Positions 27,396 through 36,744 are shown, numbered from the stretch's first letter. The stretch is DNA of 64,000 nucleotides from Anaerolineae bacterium (GCA_022825675.1 JAJDWK010000087.1:32477-96476); one strand, 5' to 3'. The notes: generated from the sequence alone by a model not told the origin. A program made the numbers and translations.

Positions 27396-28850
27396 ATGAT
27401 AACCATACTCGGCTTGGGTCCTGGAAGCGGCGACTTGCTGACGCGGCGGGCATGGCAGGCGCTGCAAGCCGCGGATACGGTCTATCTGCGCACTTTGCAG
27501 CACCCCTGCGTCGCCGATTTGCCCAAACAGCTTGACTTGCGCAGCTTCGACAGCATCTATCAAACTCGCGAGCAATTTGAAGATGTCTATGCCGAAATCA
27601 GCCGGCGCATAATGGACAGCGCCGTCCGCGATGGCGCTGTCCTGTATGCGGTACCGGGCGACCCCACGGTGGGCGAAGCGACTGTCAGCAAGATACAGCA
27701 GGCAGCGCGGGAAGCGGGCATAGCGGTCGAGACTATACATGGCATCAGCTTTATCGAGCCTTGCCTGGCGCAGCTCGGGCGGGATGCTCTCGATGGCATG
27801 CAAATCCTGGACGCTCTCGCCGTTGCCGAGCAGTATCACCCGCCCCTAAACCCGGCGCTGCCGGCGTTGCTCGCCCAAGTCTACAGCCGCGATGTCGCCT
27901 CACAGCTGAAATTGACGCTGATGAACCAGTATCCGGACGATTTCCCGGTTAGCTTACTGCACATGGCGGGCGCGACCGCCGCCAACAGCGAAGCGCTCAA
28001 GCTCTATGAAATTGATCGCAGCCCTCACATCGGCGTGATGACCAGCTTGTACCTGCCGCCGCTCGGCGAATTAACCAGCTTCGAGGCGCTGCAGAATCTC
28101 ATCGCCCATCTGCGCTCGCCAGAAGGCTGCCCCTGGGACCGCGAGCAGAGCCATAAATCGCTGCGCCCCTTCCTGATAGAAGAAGCGCAAGAAACATTGG
28201 AAGCGCTTGATGACGGCGCGCCCGCGGCGCTTGCCGAAGAATTGGGCGACCTGCTGCTGCAAATCCTGCTGCATACACAAATCGCGATAGATGACGGCGA
28301 ATTCATGATGCCGGACCTGCTGCGCCGCCTCAACCAAAAGCTCATCCGCCGCCACCCGCATGTCTTCGCCGGCTTAAAAACCAGCGGCAGCCCCGAGGAG
28401 CTGTCACGCATTTGGCAGTCGGCCAAAGCGGCGGAGAAAGCGGCGGAGGGAACCCAGCGCGACTCGCTGCTGGCGGGCGTACCCAAGGGCGCGCCGGCGC
28501 TGTTTGTCGCCCATAGCTATTCCGCGCGCGCCGCCAAAGTCGGCTTCGATTGGGGTGATGTCACCGGCGTAGAAGCGAAATTCCGCGAAGAACTGGCGGA
28601 GGTACTGGCGGCGGAAAGCGCCGAAGCCCGCGCCAAAGAAATCGGCGACATGATCTTTGTGCTGGTGAACTGGCTGCGCTGGCTGGGCATCGACGACCCG
28701 GAAAGCCACATGCGGGCGGTCAACGCCAAGTTTTACCGCCGCTTCTGCCATGTTGAGGCGCGGGCGGCAGCGCAGGGCAAAGCGCTGACAGAATTCCCGC
28801 TCGAAGCGCTGGAAGCCTGGTGGCAAGAAGCCAAAGCGCTCGGGATGTGA
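27396..28850 (+). CDS. mazG: Tetrapyrrole-methylase/MazG fusion (YabN type)
   Basis: 484 aa. The first half (about 1-225) is a tetrapyrrole (SAM-dependent) methylase fold with ILGLGPGSGDLLTRRA and VPGDPTVGEATV. The second half (about 235-460) is a double MazG domain with CPWDREQSHKSLRPFLIEEA and EELGDLLLQILLH, the Glu/Asp cluster for Mg2+ and NTP pyrophosphate cleavage. MazG removes abnormal NTPs and lowers (p)ppGpp toxicity in E. coli; the methylase partner's substrate is unknown. The stop overlaps the next start by one base. Confidence 0.92.
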   Translation: MITILGLGPGSGDLLTRRAWQALQAADTVYLRTLQHPCVADLPKQLDLRSFDSIYQTREQFEDVYAEISRRIMDSAVRDGAVLYAVPGDPTVGEATVSKIQQAAREAGIAVETIHGISFIEPCLAQLGRDALDGMQILDALAVAEQYHPPLNPALPALLAQVYSRDVASQLKLTLMNQYPDDFPVSLLHMAGATAANSEALKLYEIDRSPHIGVMTSLYLPPLGELTSFEALQNLIAHLRSPEGCPWDREQSHKSLRPFLIEEAQETLEALDDGAPAALAEELGDLLLQILLHTQIAIDDGEFMMPDLLRRLNQKLIRRHPHVFAGLKTSGSPEELSRIWQSAKAAEKAAEGTQRDSLLAGVPKGAPALFVAHSYSARAAKVGFDWGDVTGVEAKFREELAEVLAAESAEARAKEIGDMIFVLVNWLRWLGIDDPESHMRAVNAKFYRRFCHVEARAAAQGKALTEFPLEALEAWWQEAKALGM

Positions 28851-29602
28851 TGCCTGCCGCCGAAGTTATTTTGGAAGGCGCGCTTTCGGTGCAGGCGGCG
28901 CTGGAAGCGGGCAGCCGCCCCATCTTCGAGCTGCTAATCGCCCAGGACAAAGGGAATGACCGCCGCCTGCGCCCGCTGCTTGGCTTGGCTGAGGCTGCTG
29001 GAATCGCCATCTCGCGGAAGACGCGCGCCCAGCTCAGCCAGTTGGCGGCGGGCGCAAGCCATGGCGGCGTCTTGGCGCGGGCGGGCGAACGCCAATACTG
29101 CGCCTTGCCAGCGCTGCTGCCCAATGACCGCGCGCCCTTCGTGGTGATGCTGGATGGCATTGAAGACCCTTACAACTTTGCCGGGGCGATACGGGTGCTC
29201 TACGCGGCTGGCGCTGATGGTGTGGTGCTGCGACCGCGCAATTGGACTTCCGCCGCCGCGCTCGTCAGCCGGGCTAGCGCTGGTGCCAGCGAACGCATGC
29301 CCATCGCCATCGTCCCCAGCGCCCACGATGCCGCCGATTTCTTCCGCGAGCGCGGGCTGCGCATCGCCGCAGCTGCCCAGGGCCGGGGCGCAAAAGATAT
29401 CTTCAGCGCCGACCTCACGCTGCCGCTCTTTTTGCTGATTGGCGGCGAACGCCGCGGCATCACTCGTTCATTTCTCGATAGCGCCGATATCCGCCTGCGC
29501 ATCCCCTACGGGCGCGCATTTTCCGCTGCCTTGGGCACAGTTGGCGCCGCGTCCATCGCCGCCTTTGAAGTGCTGCGGCAGCGGCGAGTGCGCGAGCATT
29601 AG
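28850..29602 (+). CDS. SpoU (TrmH) family RNA 2'-O-methyltransferase
   Basis: 250 aa from ATG 28850, which shares a base with the mazG stop. An N-terminal L7Ae-like substrate domain (about 1-90) includes GASHGGVLA. The trefoil-knot catalytic domain has motif 1 DGIEDPYNFAGAIR, motif 2 LLIGGERRGITRS and motif 3 IPYGRAFSAALGTVGAAS. The usual motif 3 Ser-Leu-Asn-Val is Ala-Leu-Gly-Thr here, so activity is a little uncertain. Likely rRNA target (RlmB or TsnR-like). Confidence 0.85.
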   Translation: MPAAEVILEGALSVQAALEAGSRPIFELLIAQDKGNDRRLRPLLGLAEAAGIAISRKTRAQLSQLAAGASHGGVLARAGERQYCALPALLPNDRAPFVVMLDGIEDPYNFAGAIRVLYAAGADGVVLRPRNWTSAAALVSRASAGASERMPIAIVPSAHDAADFFRERGLRIAAAAQGRGAKDIFSADLTLPLFLLIGGERRGITRSFLDSADIRLRIPYGRAFSAALGTVGAASIAAFEVLRQRRVREH

Positions 29603-29694
29603 CGCAATCGGCGGGCGCTTCGCTGTCAGGAAAAGTCAAGCTCTGCTAGTATATCTAACAGACAGCCACGACCGCATACTCACGAGGAGTTGGC

Positions 29695-30768
29695 ATGAAA
29701 GCTCTCATACTCGCTGCCGGCAAAGGCACGAGGCTGCGCCCAGTTACCTTGACGATGCCCAAATCCCTGGTGCCAGTGGCAAATCGCTGGCTGATAAAAT
29801 ACGCGCTTGACGCATTGAAGAAAGCCGCCTTGACCGACATCGGCATTGTCGTCAACAGCCTGGATTCCCCCATTGTCGCAAATTTGGGTGATGGTGCCCG
29901 CTTGGGCGTGAATATCCAGTACATAGTGCAAGATGAGCAGCGGGGCCTCGCGCATGCAATCGGGCTGTGCAGCGATTTTGTCGGCGATGAGCCTTTCACC
30001 GTCTTCCTGGGCGATAACATCTTCCAGGATAAAATGACGAGCCTCTTGACCTCCTTCGCCGCCTCAAAGAACGAAGCGGCGGTGGTGCTGGGCAAAGTGC
30101 CTGACCCCACGCGCTTTGGCATCGCGGAAATCAACAATGGCACTATCGCCCGCGTGGTGGAGAAGCCGCAGAACCCGCCATCAAACCTGGCGATTGCCGG
30201 CGTGTATCTTTTCCGCAGCTCGGTCTTTGATGCCATCCGCCGCATCAAACCCTCGGGGCGCAACGAGCTTGAAATTACCGATGCCATCCAAGTGCTGATT
30301 GACGATGGCTATCCAGTCGCCGCCTACGAATTGGACGGCTGGTGGATTGATGCCGGCAAGCCGGACGCCATAATCATGGCAAACCAACTGGTGCTGGAAG
30401 AGCTGCCGTATACGCCTGCGCCAGAAAACAGCGGACACATCGAAGGCAATAGCGAGGTCAGCCATCGAGTGCTCATCGGCAGCGACAGCCGCATCATCGA
30501 CAGCGTTGTCCGCGGTCCCGTCATCATCGGGCGCAATGTCATCATCCGCAACAGCTATGTGGGACCTTATACTTCACTGGGCGATAATGTGGTTGTTGAA
30601 GGCAGCGAAATTGAATCCAGCATCGTCATGAAAAATTGCGAAATCCGCAACATCATGGGGCGGATTGACCGCAGCCTGCTGGCGGATAACGCCCGCGTCT
30701 CCGCGGCAACGCACATGCCCGATGCCCATCGCTTTGTCTTGGCGGAGAACAGTTATGTGCAATTTTAG
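29695..30768 (+). CDS. Glucose-1-phosphate nucleotidyltransferase, long RmlA type
   Basis: 357 aa, as in the long RmlA group. The N-terminal Rossmann-like transferase has LILAAGKGTRLRPVTLTMPK, the metal site FLGDN, and VVEKPQNPPSNLAIAGVYLF. From about residue 245 left-handed beta-helix hexapeptides begin (IIDSVVRGPVIIGRNVIIR). It would activate a sugar phosphate with dTTP or another NTP for glycan synthesis. CGAGGAG precedes the ATG by six bases. It converges with the minus-strand glycan operon, overlapping its last gene by four bases. Confidence 0.88.
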   Translation: MKALILAAGKGTRLRPVTLTMPKSLVPVANRWLIKYALDALKKAALTDIGIVVNSLDSPIVANLGDGARLGVNIQYIVQDEQRGLAHAIGLCSDFVGDEPFTVFLGDNIFQDKMTSLLTSFAASKNEAAVVLGKVPDPTRFGIAEINNGTIARVVEKPQNPPSNLAIAGVYLFRSSVFDAIRRIKPSGRNELEITDAIQVLIDDGYPVAAYELDGWWIDAGKPDAIIMANQLVLEELPYTPAPENSGHIEGNSEVSHRVLIGSDSRIIDSVVRGPVIIGRNVIIRNSYVGPYTSLGDNVVVEGSEIESSIVMKNCEIRNIMGRIDRSLLADNARVSAATHMPDAHRFVLAENSYVQF

Positions 30769-31181
30769 CGCCGGCTTAAGCGCCGCGGCGGCAGCAGCGC
30801 ATATCGGCGCAGGAAAGCGGCGTCTGGTCCCAGCCAGCCCACTTTGTTGAAGTCCACCCGCCCGCGCCGGTCAAAACTTATGCCTTCCTGCTCCAGCAAT
30901 TGACGCTGTTTCGTGGCTTGCGCGCTGCCAGCGGGGAAGCTTATCCCGCCCTGGCTGTTGATGACGCGCTGCCAGGGGATGGCTTCCCCGTGCGGGGTGC
31001 GGCGCAGCGCCGTACCCACCCAGCGCGGACCCAGGCGCTTCATGCGCGCCGGGTCAATGTCGGCATAGGGCGGTATCATCGAGGCGATTTGCCCATAGCT
31101 GCTCACTTTGCCGAGTGGAATCTGCTCGACGATGCGCCAAACGGTGCTGAAGAAATACTCTGGCTGCGGCGGGACAAACAT
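30765..31181 (-). CDS. Alkyltransferase-like protein (ATL)
   Basis: 138 aa. Same fold as O6-methylguanine methyltransferase: the helix-turn-helix LGKVSSYGQIASMI, the arginine finger region RWVGTALRR, and the active-site loop. In place of the reactive PCHR it has IPWQRVI, so the cysteine is replaced by tryptophan. ATLs bind alkylated guanine without repairing it and hand it to nucleotide excision repair. It is the last gene of the minus-strand glycan operon, 26 bp after the kinase, which is an odd setting. Confidence 0.9.
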   Translation of the reverse strand: MFVPPQPEYFFSTVWRIVEQIPLGKVSSYGQIASMIPPYADIDPARMKRLGPRWVGTALRRTPHGEAIPWQRVINSQGGISFPAGSAQATKQRQLLEQEGISFDRRGRVDFNKVGWLGPDAAFLRRYALLPPRRLSRR

Positions 31182-31207
31182 CTTTCCTGGCGCTCTCCCG
31201 GCGGCTT

Positions 31208-32245
31208 CTACAGCGCCAGCGCGTCATGCATACTGCGGGAGAGTTCCGCGCGGCTGGGCGCATAATTGCCCAGATGGCGCACCACGATGCCGCTGGCATA
31301 ATTCGCGAGCAGGAGGGCGTCCTGCGGCGCGCCGCCAGCCGCCAGCGCCAGCGTCAGCGCCGCAATTGAAGTATCGCCAGCGCCGACTGTATCAAAGACA
31401 TCGCTCACCTTGGGCGCTGGGCAATGCAGCGCCCCGTCAGCCAGCGCCAGGGTCGCGCCCTGGCTGCCGCGGGTGATAATGGTCGCCCGCCGCACGGCAT
31501 AGCTTTTGTGCAGCTCTTGGGCGGCGCGGCTGAAATCGGCGTCGCTGTTCAGCGCCCGGTTGAGGCTTCGCCGCGCGTCATCGGCATTGCATTTGATGAC
31601 ATCAAGCGCGCGAAAGCTGTCGAAACTGCCTTGCACATCCGCCGTCAGCAAAACTTGATGACGAGCGCAAATGCGCTGTACGCCAGCGACCAGCGAGCGC
31701 GTCAGCAAGCCGCCGTTGTATTGCGATAGCAGCACCGCATGCGCATCCGCAATCGCCGCTTTGACGCCCGCCAGGATGCGCCCTTCGGTTTCCCTGTCAA
31801 TGGCGCGCCGCGTCAAGGTGTCGATGCGCGTAACTTGCTGCGGGAAACGCAAACCCATCTGCGCCAATATCCGGGTTTTGACCGTAGTCGGGCGATCCCC
31901 GCAGCGGATGATGCCGCTGGCGTCTATGCCATGCTCTTGGAGTATGCGAAGTAGCTGGGTGCCGGGCGCATCCTCGCCGATGACGCCGATTTGCCGGGCG
32001 CGGCTGCCCAACGAGACGATGTTGGCGGCGGGGTTGGCGGAGCCGCCGGCGAAATAGCGCTTCGATTCCAGCTCGAGCACAGGCACCGGCGCCTCACGGC
32101 TCATCCGCGTCGGGATGCCGGTGATGTATTCATCCAGGATGACATCGCCGATGACGAGGATCGTCTTGCCCGCCAATGCCGGCAGCAATGCCTGCAACCG
32201 GGCGGCTTGAGCCTGCTTGTCCCTGCGCTTCTCGCCGAGGTTCAT
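31208..32245 (-). CDS. PfkB-family sugar kinase, heptose-7-phosphate kinase-like
   Basis: 345 aa from ATG 32245; the longer frame upstream would run into the previous gene. VIGDVILDEYITGIPTRMS followed by REAPVPVLEL is the signature of the RfaE1/HldE kinase domain. FAGGSANPAANI binds the sugar, and DTVGAGDTSIAAL holds the catalytic Asp. Expected reaction: phosphorylation of D-glycero-D-manno-heptose-7-phosphate at O1. The adenylyltransferase half of HldE is absent. It lies nine bases after the GT9-GT26 gene. Confidence 0.88.
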   Translation of the reverse strand: MNLGEKRRDKQAQAARLQALLPALAGKTILVIGDVILDEYITGIPTRMSREAPVPVLELESKRYFAGGSANPAANIVSLGSRARQIGVIGEDAPGTQLLRILQEHGIDASGIIRCGDRPTTVKTRILAQMGLRFPQQVTRIDTLTRRAIDRETEGRILAGVKAAIADAHAVLLSQYNGGLLTRSLVAGVQRICARHQVLLTADVQGSFDSFRALDVIKCNADDARRSLNRALNSDADFSRAAQELHKSYAVRRATIITRGSQGATLALADGALHCPAPKVSDVFDTVGAGDTSIAALTLALAAGGAPQDALLLANYASGIVVRHLGNYAPSRAELSRSMHDALAL

Positions 32246-32253
32246 GGCTGCCT

Positions 32254-34140
32254 TCAATTTAGCTCCTGCCTGCCTTGCATTCGGGTGGCGGATTTTGGGG
32301 CTGCCGCCCGCTGCCACAGCACCGCCGCCACAAAACGCGGCAGCCGCAGCATGCGCCGGGCGCGCCATGGCTGCCGCAGCAAGCGGAAGAGCCACTCCAA
32401 CCCGCGCGCTTGCATCCAACGGGGCGCCCGCGGCACGGCACCGGCAATAAAATCGAGCGAGCCGCCCACGCCCATCGCCATGCGCACCTGCAGCCGCGGC
32501 AAATTACGCGCGATCCATTTGTCCTGTCGCGGCGCACCATACGCGACGAAGAGTATATCCGCACCGCTGGCGTTGACCATGGCGACAATCGCGTCTTCTT
32601 CCGCTTCGGCGGGGCTGCCGGCATAAACGCCCGCCACCAGCAGCGCGGGATACCGCCGCTGGAGCGTATCGGCGGCGCGCTGGGCGATGCCTTCCGCCGC
32701 GCCGAGGAAGAAAATGCGCCAGCCGCGCTGCGCCGCGCGCTCGGCGATAATCGGCACGCCGTCCGAGCCGGTCACGCGCTGTGGCAAAGGCGCGCCAAGC
32801 TGACGGCTCGCCCAGAGCAAGCCAACGCCATCGGGCACACAGAGCGCCGCGCGCCGCAAAATATGCCAGAAAATCGGGTCGCGCCGCGCAATCATTATGA
32901 ATTCCGGGTTGATCGTGCAGACTTGTTGGGCGCGCGCCTTCTGCGCTATCCAGCTTTCGATGCGCGCCAGCCAGCCCTCATAGGTGATGGCGGCGACTGC
33001 CAAGCCGAGAATATCGATGCGCTCAGTCGCCGTTTCGGCAGCCGCGACAACGGGCGGCATTAGGTCATGCGCGCTTGACGCTGCGCCTCCGTCCAGCAGA
33101 GAATCCGCCGCCGCCAAGACCTTCTCGGCGCTAATCAGCTTCATGCAGGTGCGCGCCGCGCAGCCGCCACGCGCGCCAATGCCATGCCCGACATAGCTGC
33201 AAGGGCTGCAAGCGACGCCACTGCGCAGCACAATTGACCGCCCGCCAGGCGTCCAGGGCTGCCAGGCAGCGGCATTGCTCGGTCCAAAAATGCCGATGAT
33301 GGGTGTGCCCACCGCCGCCGCGATGTGCATCACGCCGCTGTCAGCGCCGATGAATAGATCCGCCCGCCTGAGTACCGCTGCCAGCTGCGGCAAAGTCGTT
33401 TTCCCCAGCAAATTCAACGCGTCGATACCACGCCAAGCCTCGGCGAATTCTCGGCGGTCTTGACGGTCGCCCACCAGGATGATTTCCGCCCCCTGCCGGG
33501 AGCGCAGCGCCCGCGCCACTGCCGCAAAGCGCGCGGGATGCCAGCGCCGCGCCCGGCTGTAGCCGCCGCTGCCGCCGTGCATGACGACCAGCGGCTTGCC
33601 CGATGCGCTCGCCGCGGCAAAGTCAGGGTCAAGGCAGGCTTCGCGCTTGACCTGGGCGCGCCGCGCTCTTGCATCCGCGCCCAGCAAGGCAACCAGCTCC
33701 AGCCAATACTGCGCTTGATGCTTCGCGCCAAAGCCTTCATCCGCGATGCCATCAGTAAGGAAATCGACGCCGCCATGCTGCAAGCCGAGTATGCGGCGCG
33801 CGCCGCTAGCCCGCGCTATCAGCCAAAATTTTACTCTGCCCGCCCGCAGGGTAAAGTGGTGAAAGAACACCAGGGCATCGTAGTGGCGGCGCCAGATTTT
33901 GGCGAGCAGGCGCAGGTTGGCGGCGCGGAAAAAGGCGCGGCTGGCGCTCTCGCCCTGGCGCGCGAAGGGCAGGGCATCATCAAGCAAGCCTTCAGGCAGC
34001 AGCGGCAGCGCTTGCGCCGTTGCCAGCAGCTCGATATGCGCGTTTGGCTTTGCCTCGCGCAGGGCGGCAATCGCGGGCGTCGACAGCACGAGGTCGCCAA
34101 TATCCGCCAATTGCACCAAAAGAATGCGCTCGCTCGCCAT
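32254..34140 (-). CDS. GT9-GT26 fused glycosyltransferase
   Basis: 628 aa. Residues about 1-345 are a GT9 (heptosyltransferase-like) domain: LVQLADIGDLVLSTPAI, VVMHGGSGGYSRARRW, ADLFIGADSGVMHIAAAVG and GIFGPSNAAAWQPW. After a short linker, about 370-605 is a GT26 (WecG/TagA/CpsF) domain: TINPEFIMIARRD, CVPDGVGLLWASRQLG and FVAYGAPRQDKWI. WecG-type enzymes add ManNAc to a lipid-linked GlcNAc. Two sequential sugars added by one chain to the same lipid carrier is a reasonable guess. A cysteine-rich bit (CSPCSYVGHG then CAARTC) closes the GT9 part. Confidence 0.9.
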   Translation of the reverse strand: MASERILLVQLADIGDLVLSTPAIAALREAKPNAHIELLATAQALPLLPEGLLDDALPFARQGESASRAFFRAANLRLLAKIWRRHYDALVFFHHFTLRAGRVKFWLIARASGARRILGLQHGGVDFLTDGIADEGFGAKHQAQYWLELVALLGADARARRAQVKREACLDPDFAAASASGKPLVVMHGGSGGYSRARRWHPARFAAVARALRSRQGAEIILVGDRQDRREFAEAWRGIDALNLLGKTTLPQLAAVLRRADLFIGADSGVMHIAAAVGTPIIGIFGPSNAAAWQPWTPGGRSIVLRSGVACSPCSYVGHGIGARGGCAARTCMKLISAEKVLAAADSLLDGGAASSAHDLMPPVVAAAETATERIDILGLAVAAITYEGWLARIESWIAQKARAQQVCTINPEFIMIARRDPIFWHILRRAALCVPDGVGLLWASRQLGAPLPQRVTGSDGVPIIAERAAQRGWRIFFLGAAEGIAQRAADTLQRRYPALLVAGVYAGSPAEAEEDAIVAMVNASGADILFVAYGAPRQDKWIARNLPRLQVRMAMGVGGSLDFIAGAVPRAPRWMQARGLEWLFRLLRQPWRARRMLRLPRFVAAVLWQRAAAPKSATRMQGRQELN

Positions 34141-34194
34141 AATTCGCCTGCCACAGTAAGCAAAGATAGTGTAACAGATGGCGCTGCCAGCAAC

Positions 34195-35313
34195 TCAGCG
34201 CGCGCCGCCCAACTCGGCGAAAGCCGCCAGCGCCTGCGCTGCCGCCGCCTCCCAGCTGAAGTGCCGCGCCCGTTGCCTGCCGCGCGCGCCCAAAACCCGC
34301 CGCAGGCTCTTGTCATCGCTGCAGCGGCGCATGGCGGCGGCAATCTCGGCAGTATCCAGCGGGTTCACCAGCAAGCCGCAATCGCCCACCAGCTCGGGCA
34401 AGCTCGAAGTGTCGCTGGCGATGACAGCCGCGCCGCATTGCATCGCTTCCAGCGCGGGGAAGCCGAAGCCTTCGTTTAAGCTGGGGAACACCAGGGCGAG
34501 CGCCCCGGCGTACAAGCCCGCTTTGTCGGCGGCGTCGATGTAACCGGTCACGCGGATTCTGTCCGCCGCCTGCAGCCAGCGTTCGTCAAAGAGCCAGCCT
34601 TTAGCGCCCGCCAAAACCAGCGCCGTGTCTTCGTCTTGGGTGTCCCGCTGCCAGCGGGCAAAAGCCTCGACTAGGCGCGCGATATTTTTGCGGGGCTGTA
34701 AGGTGCCGAGGAAGAGGAAATACCGCCGCGGCAGCTGATATTTTTTGCGGGCGCGCGCGATTGCCGCCGGTGATGGCGTCAAGCTCTCTCGATTGATTCC
34801 CGGGTAAACCACGCGGATTTTCTCCGCCGGCGTTTTGTAGAAGCGGCGCAAATCCGCGGCGGTCGCATGGCTGTCGGCAAGCACAATGGCGGCGCGGGAC
34901 TGGCTGTAACGAGTTGTCACATCGAGGTAGGCGCGCTGCCGCGGCGGGTGCGCGGCGGGGAAATGCCGAAAGCCCAGGTCATGCACGGTTACGATTGCCG
35001 CCCCCGGGAAAAACAGGGGCAAGCTGTGGGCGGGTACAAAACTGATAGCGGGCTGGGCGCGCCAGAGGGCAGCGGCAAAGCGCAGATGCGTCCATAACCG
35101 CGGCAGGCGGATGACAATTTCTTCTACCAGCGGCGTCTTGGGGAACAGCCCCGCCGGCGGCGCTTCCCGAAAATAGAGCTGGAAGTGGAAAGGGTGGGGC
35201 TGCTGCGCGTTAGCCGTGATGAGGGCGCGAATCAAATGCTGGGAATAGCCTTCGGTGCCGGTCGGCTGAGGCGCGGTGGCGCGGCTGGCGTCTATGGCGA
35301 TTCGCAGCGGCAT
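34195..35313 (-). CDS. GT4-family glycosyltransferase
   Basis: 372 aa. GT-B fold. N-terminal part IDASRATAPQPTGTEGYSQH and VTVHDLGFRHFP; C-terminal donor-binding part with LFLGTLQPRKNIARLVEAF, FPSLNEGFGFPALEAMQCG (the E-x7-E motif) and ASDTSSLPELVGDCG. Probably extends an envelope glycan using a nucleotide sugar. It lies between the sugar dehydrogenase and the GT9-GT26 gene on the same strand, gaps about 50 bp. Confidence 0.92.
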   Translation of the reverse strand: MPLRIAIDASRATAPQPTGTEGYSQHLIRALITANAQQPHPFHFQLYFREAPPAGLFPKTPLVEEIVIRLPRLWTHLRFAAALWRAQPAISFVPAHSLPLFFPGAAIVTVHDLGFRHFPAAHPPRQRAYLDVTTRYSQSRAAIVLADSHATAADLRRFYKTPAEKIRVVYPGINRESLTPSPAAIARARKKYQLPRRYFLFLGTLQPRKNIARLVEAFARWQRDTQDEDTALVLAGAKGWLFDERWLQAADRIRVTGYIDAADKAGLYAGALALVFPSLNEGFGFPALEAMQCGAAVIASDTSSLPELVGDCGLLVNPLDTAEIAAAMRRCSDDKSLRRVLGARGRQRARHFSWEAAAAQALAAFAELGGAR

Positions 35314-35364
35314 CGGCGCTATCGCTCCGGCAGATAGGCGAACGGGCGGCGCCCGCGGCGGGCA

Positions 35365-36675
35365 TCACAGGCTGATGATATTGTCAGCGTCCCCGCCTTT
35401 GTATACATGACGGGTATCCACAATGGCGCGGCTGCAGCGCTTAATCTCGTCCCAATCATAGGCGCTGTGGTCGGTAACGATGACGGTGCAGTCGGCGGCG
35501 CGCAGCAAATCGGCGCTATAGGCGCTGCCTCGCAGCTCTGCCGCGTTTTCCAAGCGGATGTTGGGCACATGCGGGTCGTGAAAAGCGACATCGCCGCCGC
35601 GCTGCTGCAGCAGGCTGATGATATCAAGCGCGGGGCTCTCGCGCACATCGTCGACATCGCGCTTGTAAGCAACGCCCAGGATTATTATGCGCGCGCCGCG
35701 CACCGCCCGCCCCTGATTGTTGAGCGCCGCCGTAATTTTTTCCACCACATAATAGGGCATGGCGGTATTTATCTCGCTCGCCAACTCGATGAAGCGGGCG
35801 CGATAGTTCAAAGTCTTCAGCTTCCAGCTCAAATAATGGGGGTCGACCGGGATGCAATGCCCGCCCAGCCCCGGTCCTGGATAAAAGGGCATATAGCCGA
35901 AGGGCTTGGTGGCGGCGGCGGCGATAACTTCCCAGACATCAATGCCCAGCTTGTCGCACATCAGCGCCATCTCGTTCACCATCGCGATGTTGACGGCGCG
36001 GAAGGTATTCTCCAGCAATTTGACCATTTCCGCCGCTGTCGGCGATGACACGGCGATGACCGTATCCACCGCCGCTTCGTACAGCGCCACCGCGACTTCG
36101 CCGCAATTTTCCGTGATGCCGCCCACCACTTTGGGTGTGTTGCGCACGGTATATTGCTTGTTGCCGGGGTCGATGCGCTCTGGCGAAAAGGCGAGAAACA
36201 CATCCTCGCCGATGGTGAAGTCCCCCTGCGTGATGGCTGGCAGCAGGATTTCCTGCGTTGTGCCGGGGTAGGTGGTGCTCTCAAGCGTTATCAACATGCC
36301 GCGCCGGCAAATTTCGGCGATGGACTGCGTCGCCTGCACGATATAAGACATGTCCGGGTCCCGCGTTTTGCGCAGCGGCGTGGGCACGCACACGCTAATC
36401 GCATCGGCGGCGGACAAATCCGCGTAGAAAGTGGAGGCACACAGCCTGCCAGCAGCGACCAAAGTTTGAATGCGCGCCGCCGTCACATCCGCGATATAAC
36501 TCTCGCCGCGCATGATGCGCTCGACCTTGCTGCTGTCGACATCGACACCCAGTACTCGGAAGCCCGCTTCCGCGAATTCCACCGCCAGCGGCAAGCCGAC
36601 ATACCCCAAGCCAACGATGCCGACCACGGCTCTGCGCTCGATGAGCTTTTGATGCAGGCTCTCTTTGTAGTTCAT
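35365..36675 (-). CDS. UDP-sugar 6-dehydrogenase (UDP-GlcNAc/ManNAc type)
   Basis: 436 aa. Oxidises a UDP-hexose at C6 to the uronate with 2 NAD+. The NAD site is VGIVGLGYVGLPLAVEF; the nucleophilic Cys is in GLGGHCIPVDPHYLSW; SPERIDPGNKQY and KRDVDDVRESPALDI fit the WbpA/WecC subgroup better than UDP-glucose dehydrogenase. First gene of the minus-strand glycan operon, with a promoter about 35 bp upstream. Confidence 0.92.
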   Translation of the reverse strand: MNYKESLHQKLIERRAVVGIVGLGYVGLPLAVEFAEAGFRVLGVDVDSSKVERIMRGESYIADVTAARIQTLVAAGRLCASTFYADLSAADAISVCVPTPLRKTRDPDMSYIVQATQSIAEICRRGMLITLESTTYPGTTQEILLPAITQGDFTIGEDVFLAFSPERIDPGNKQYTVRNTPKVVGGITENCGEVAVALYEAAVDTVIAVSSPTAAEMVKLLENTFRAVNIAMVNEMALMCDKLGIDVWEVIAAAATKPFGYMPFYPGPGLGGHCIPVDPHYLSWKLKTLNYRARFIELASEINTAMPYYVVEKITAALNNQGRAVRGARIIILGVAYKRDVDDVRESPALDIISLLQQRGGDVAFHDPHVPNIRLENAAELRGSAYSADLLRAADCTVIVTDHSAYDWDEIKRCSRAIVDTRHVYKGGDADNIISL

Positions 36676-36707
36676 GCGCCTCGGCTGCGCTCTGTGATGG
36701 CAGCGCC

Positions 36708-36737
36708 ATTATAGTGCGCGCTGACGCCCCTCTTCAA
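36708..36737 (-). promoter_or_regulatory. Promoter of the glycan operon
   Basis: On the minus strand TTGAAG (36737-36732) and a perfect TATAAT (36713-36708) are 18 bp apart. It would drive the sugar dehydrogenase and the four genes after it. Confidence 0.6.
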
Positions 36738-36744
36738 GCGCCAG

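Noticed and set aside
32245..32419. A 58-residue N-terminal extension for the heptose-kinase-like protein
   Set aside because: It would lie inside the end of the GT9-GT26 gene and is Ala/Gly/Arg-rich, like a shadow; the ATG at 32245 gives the family's normal start.
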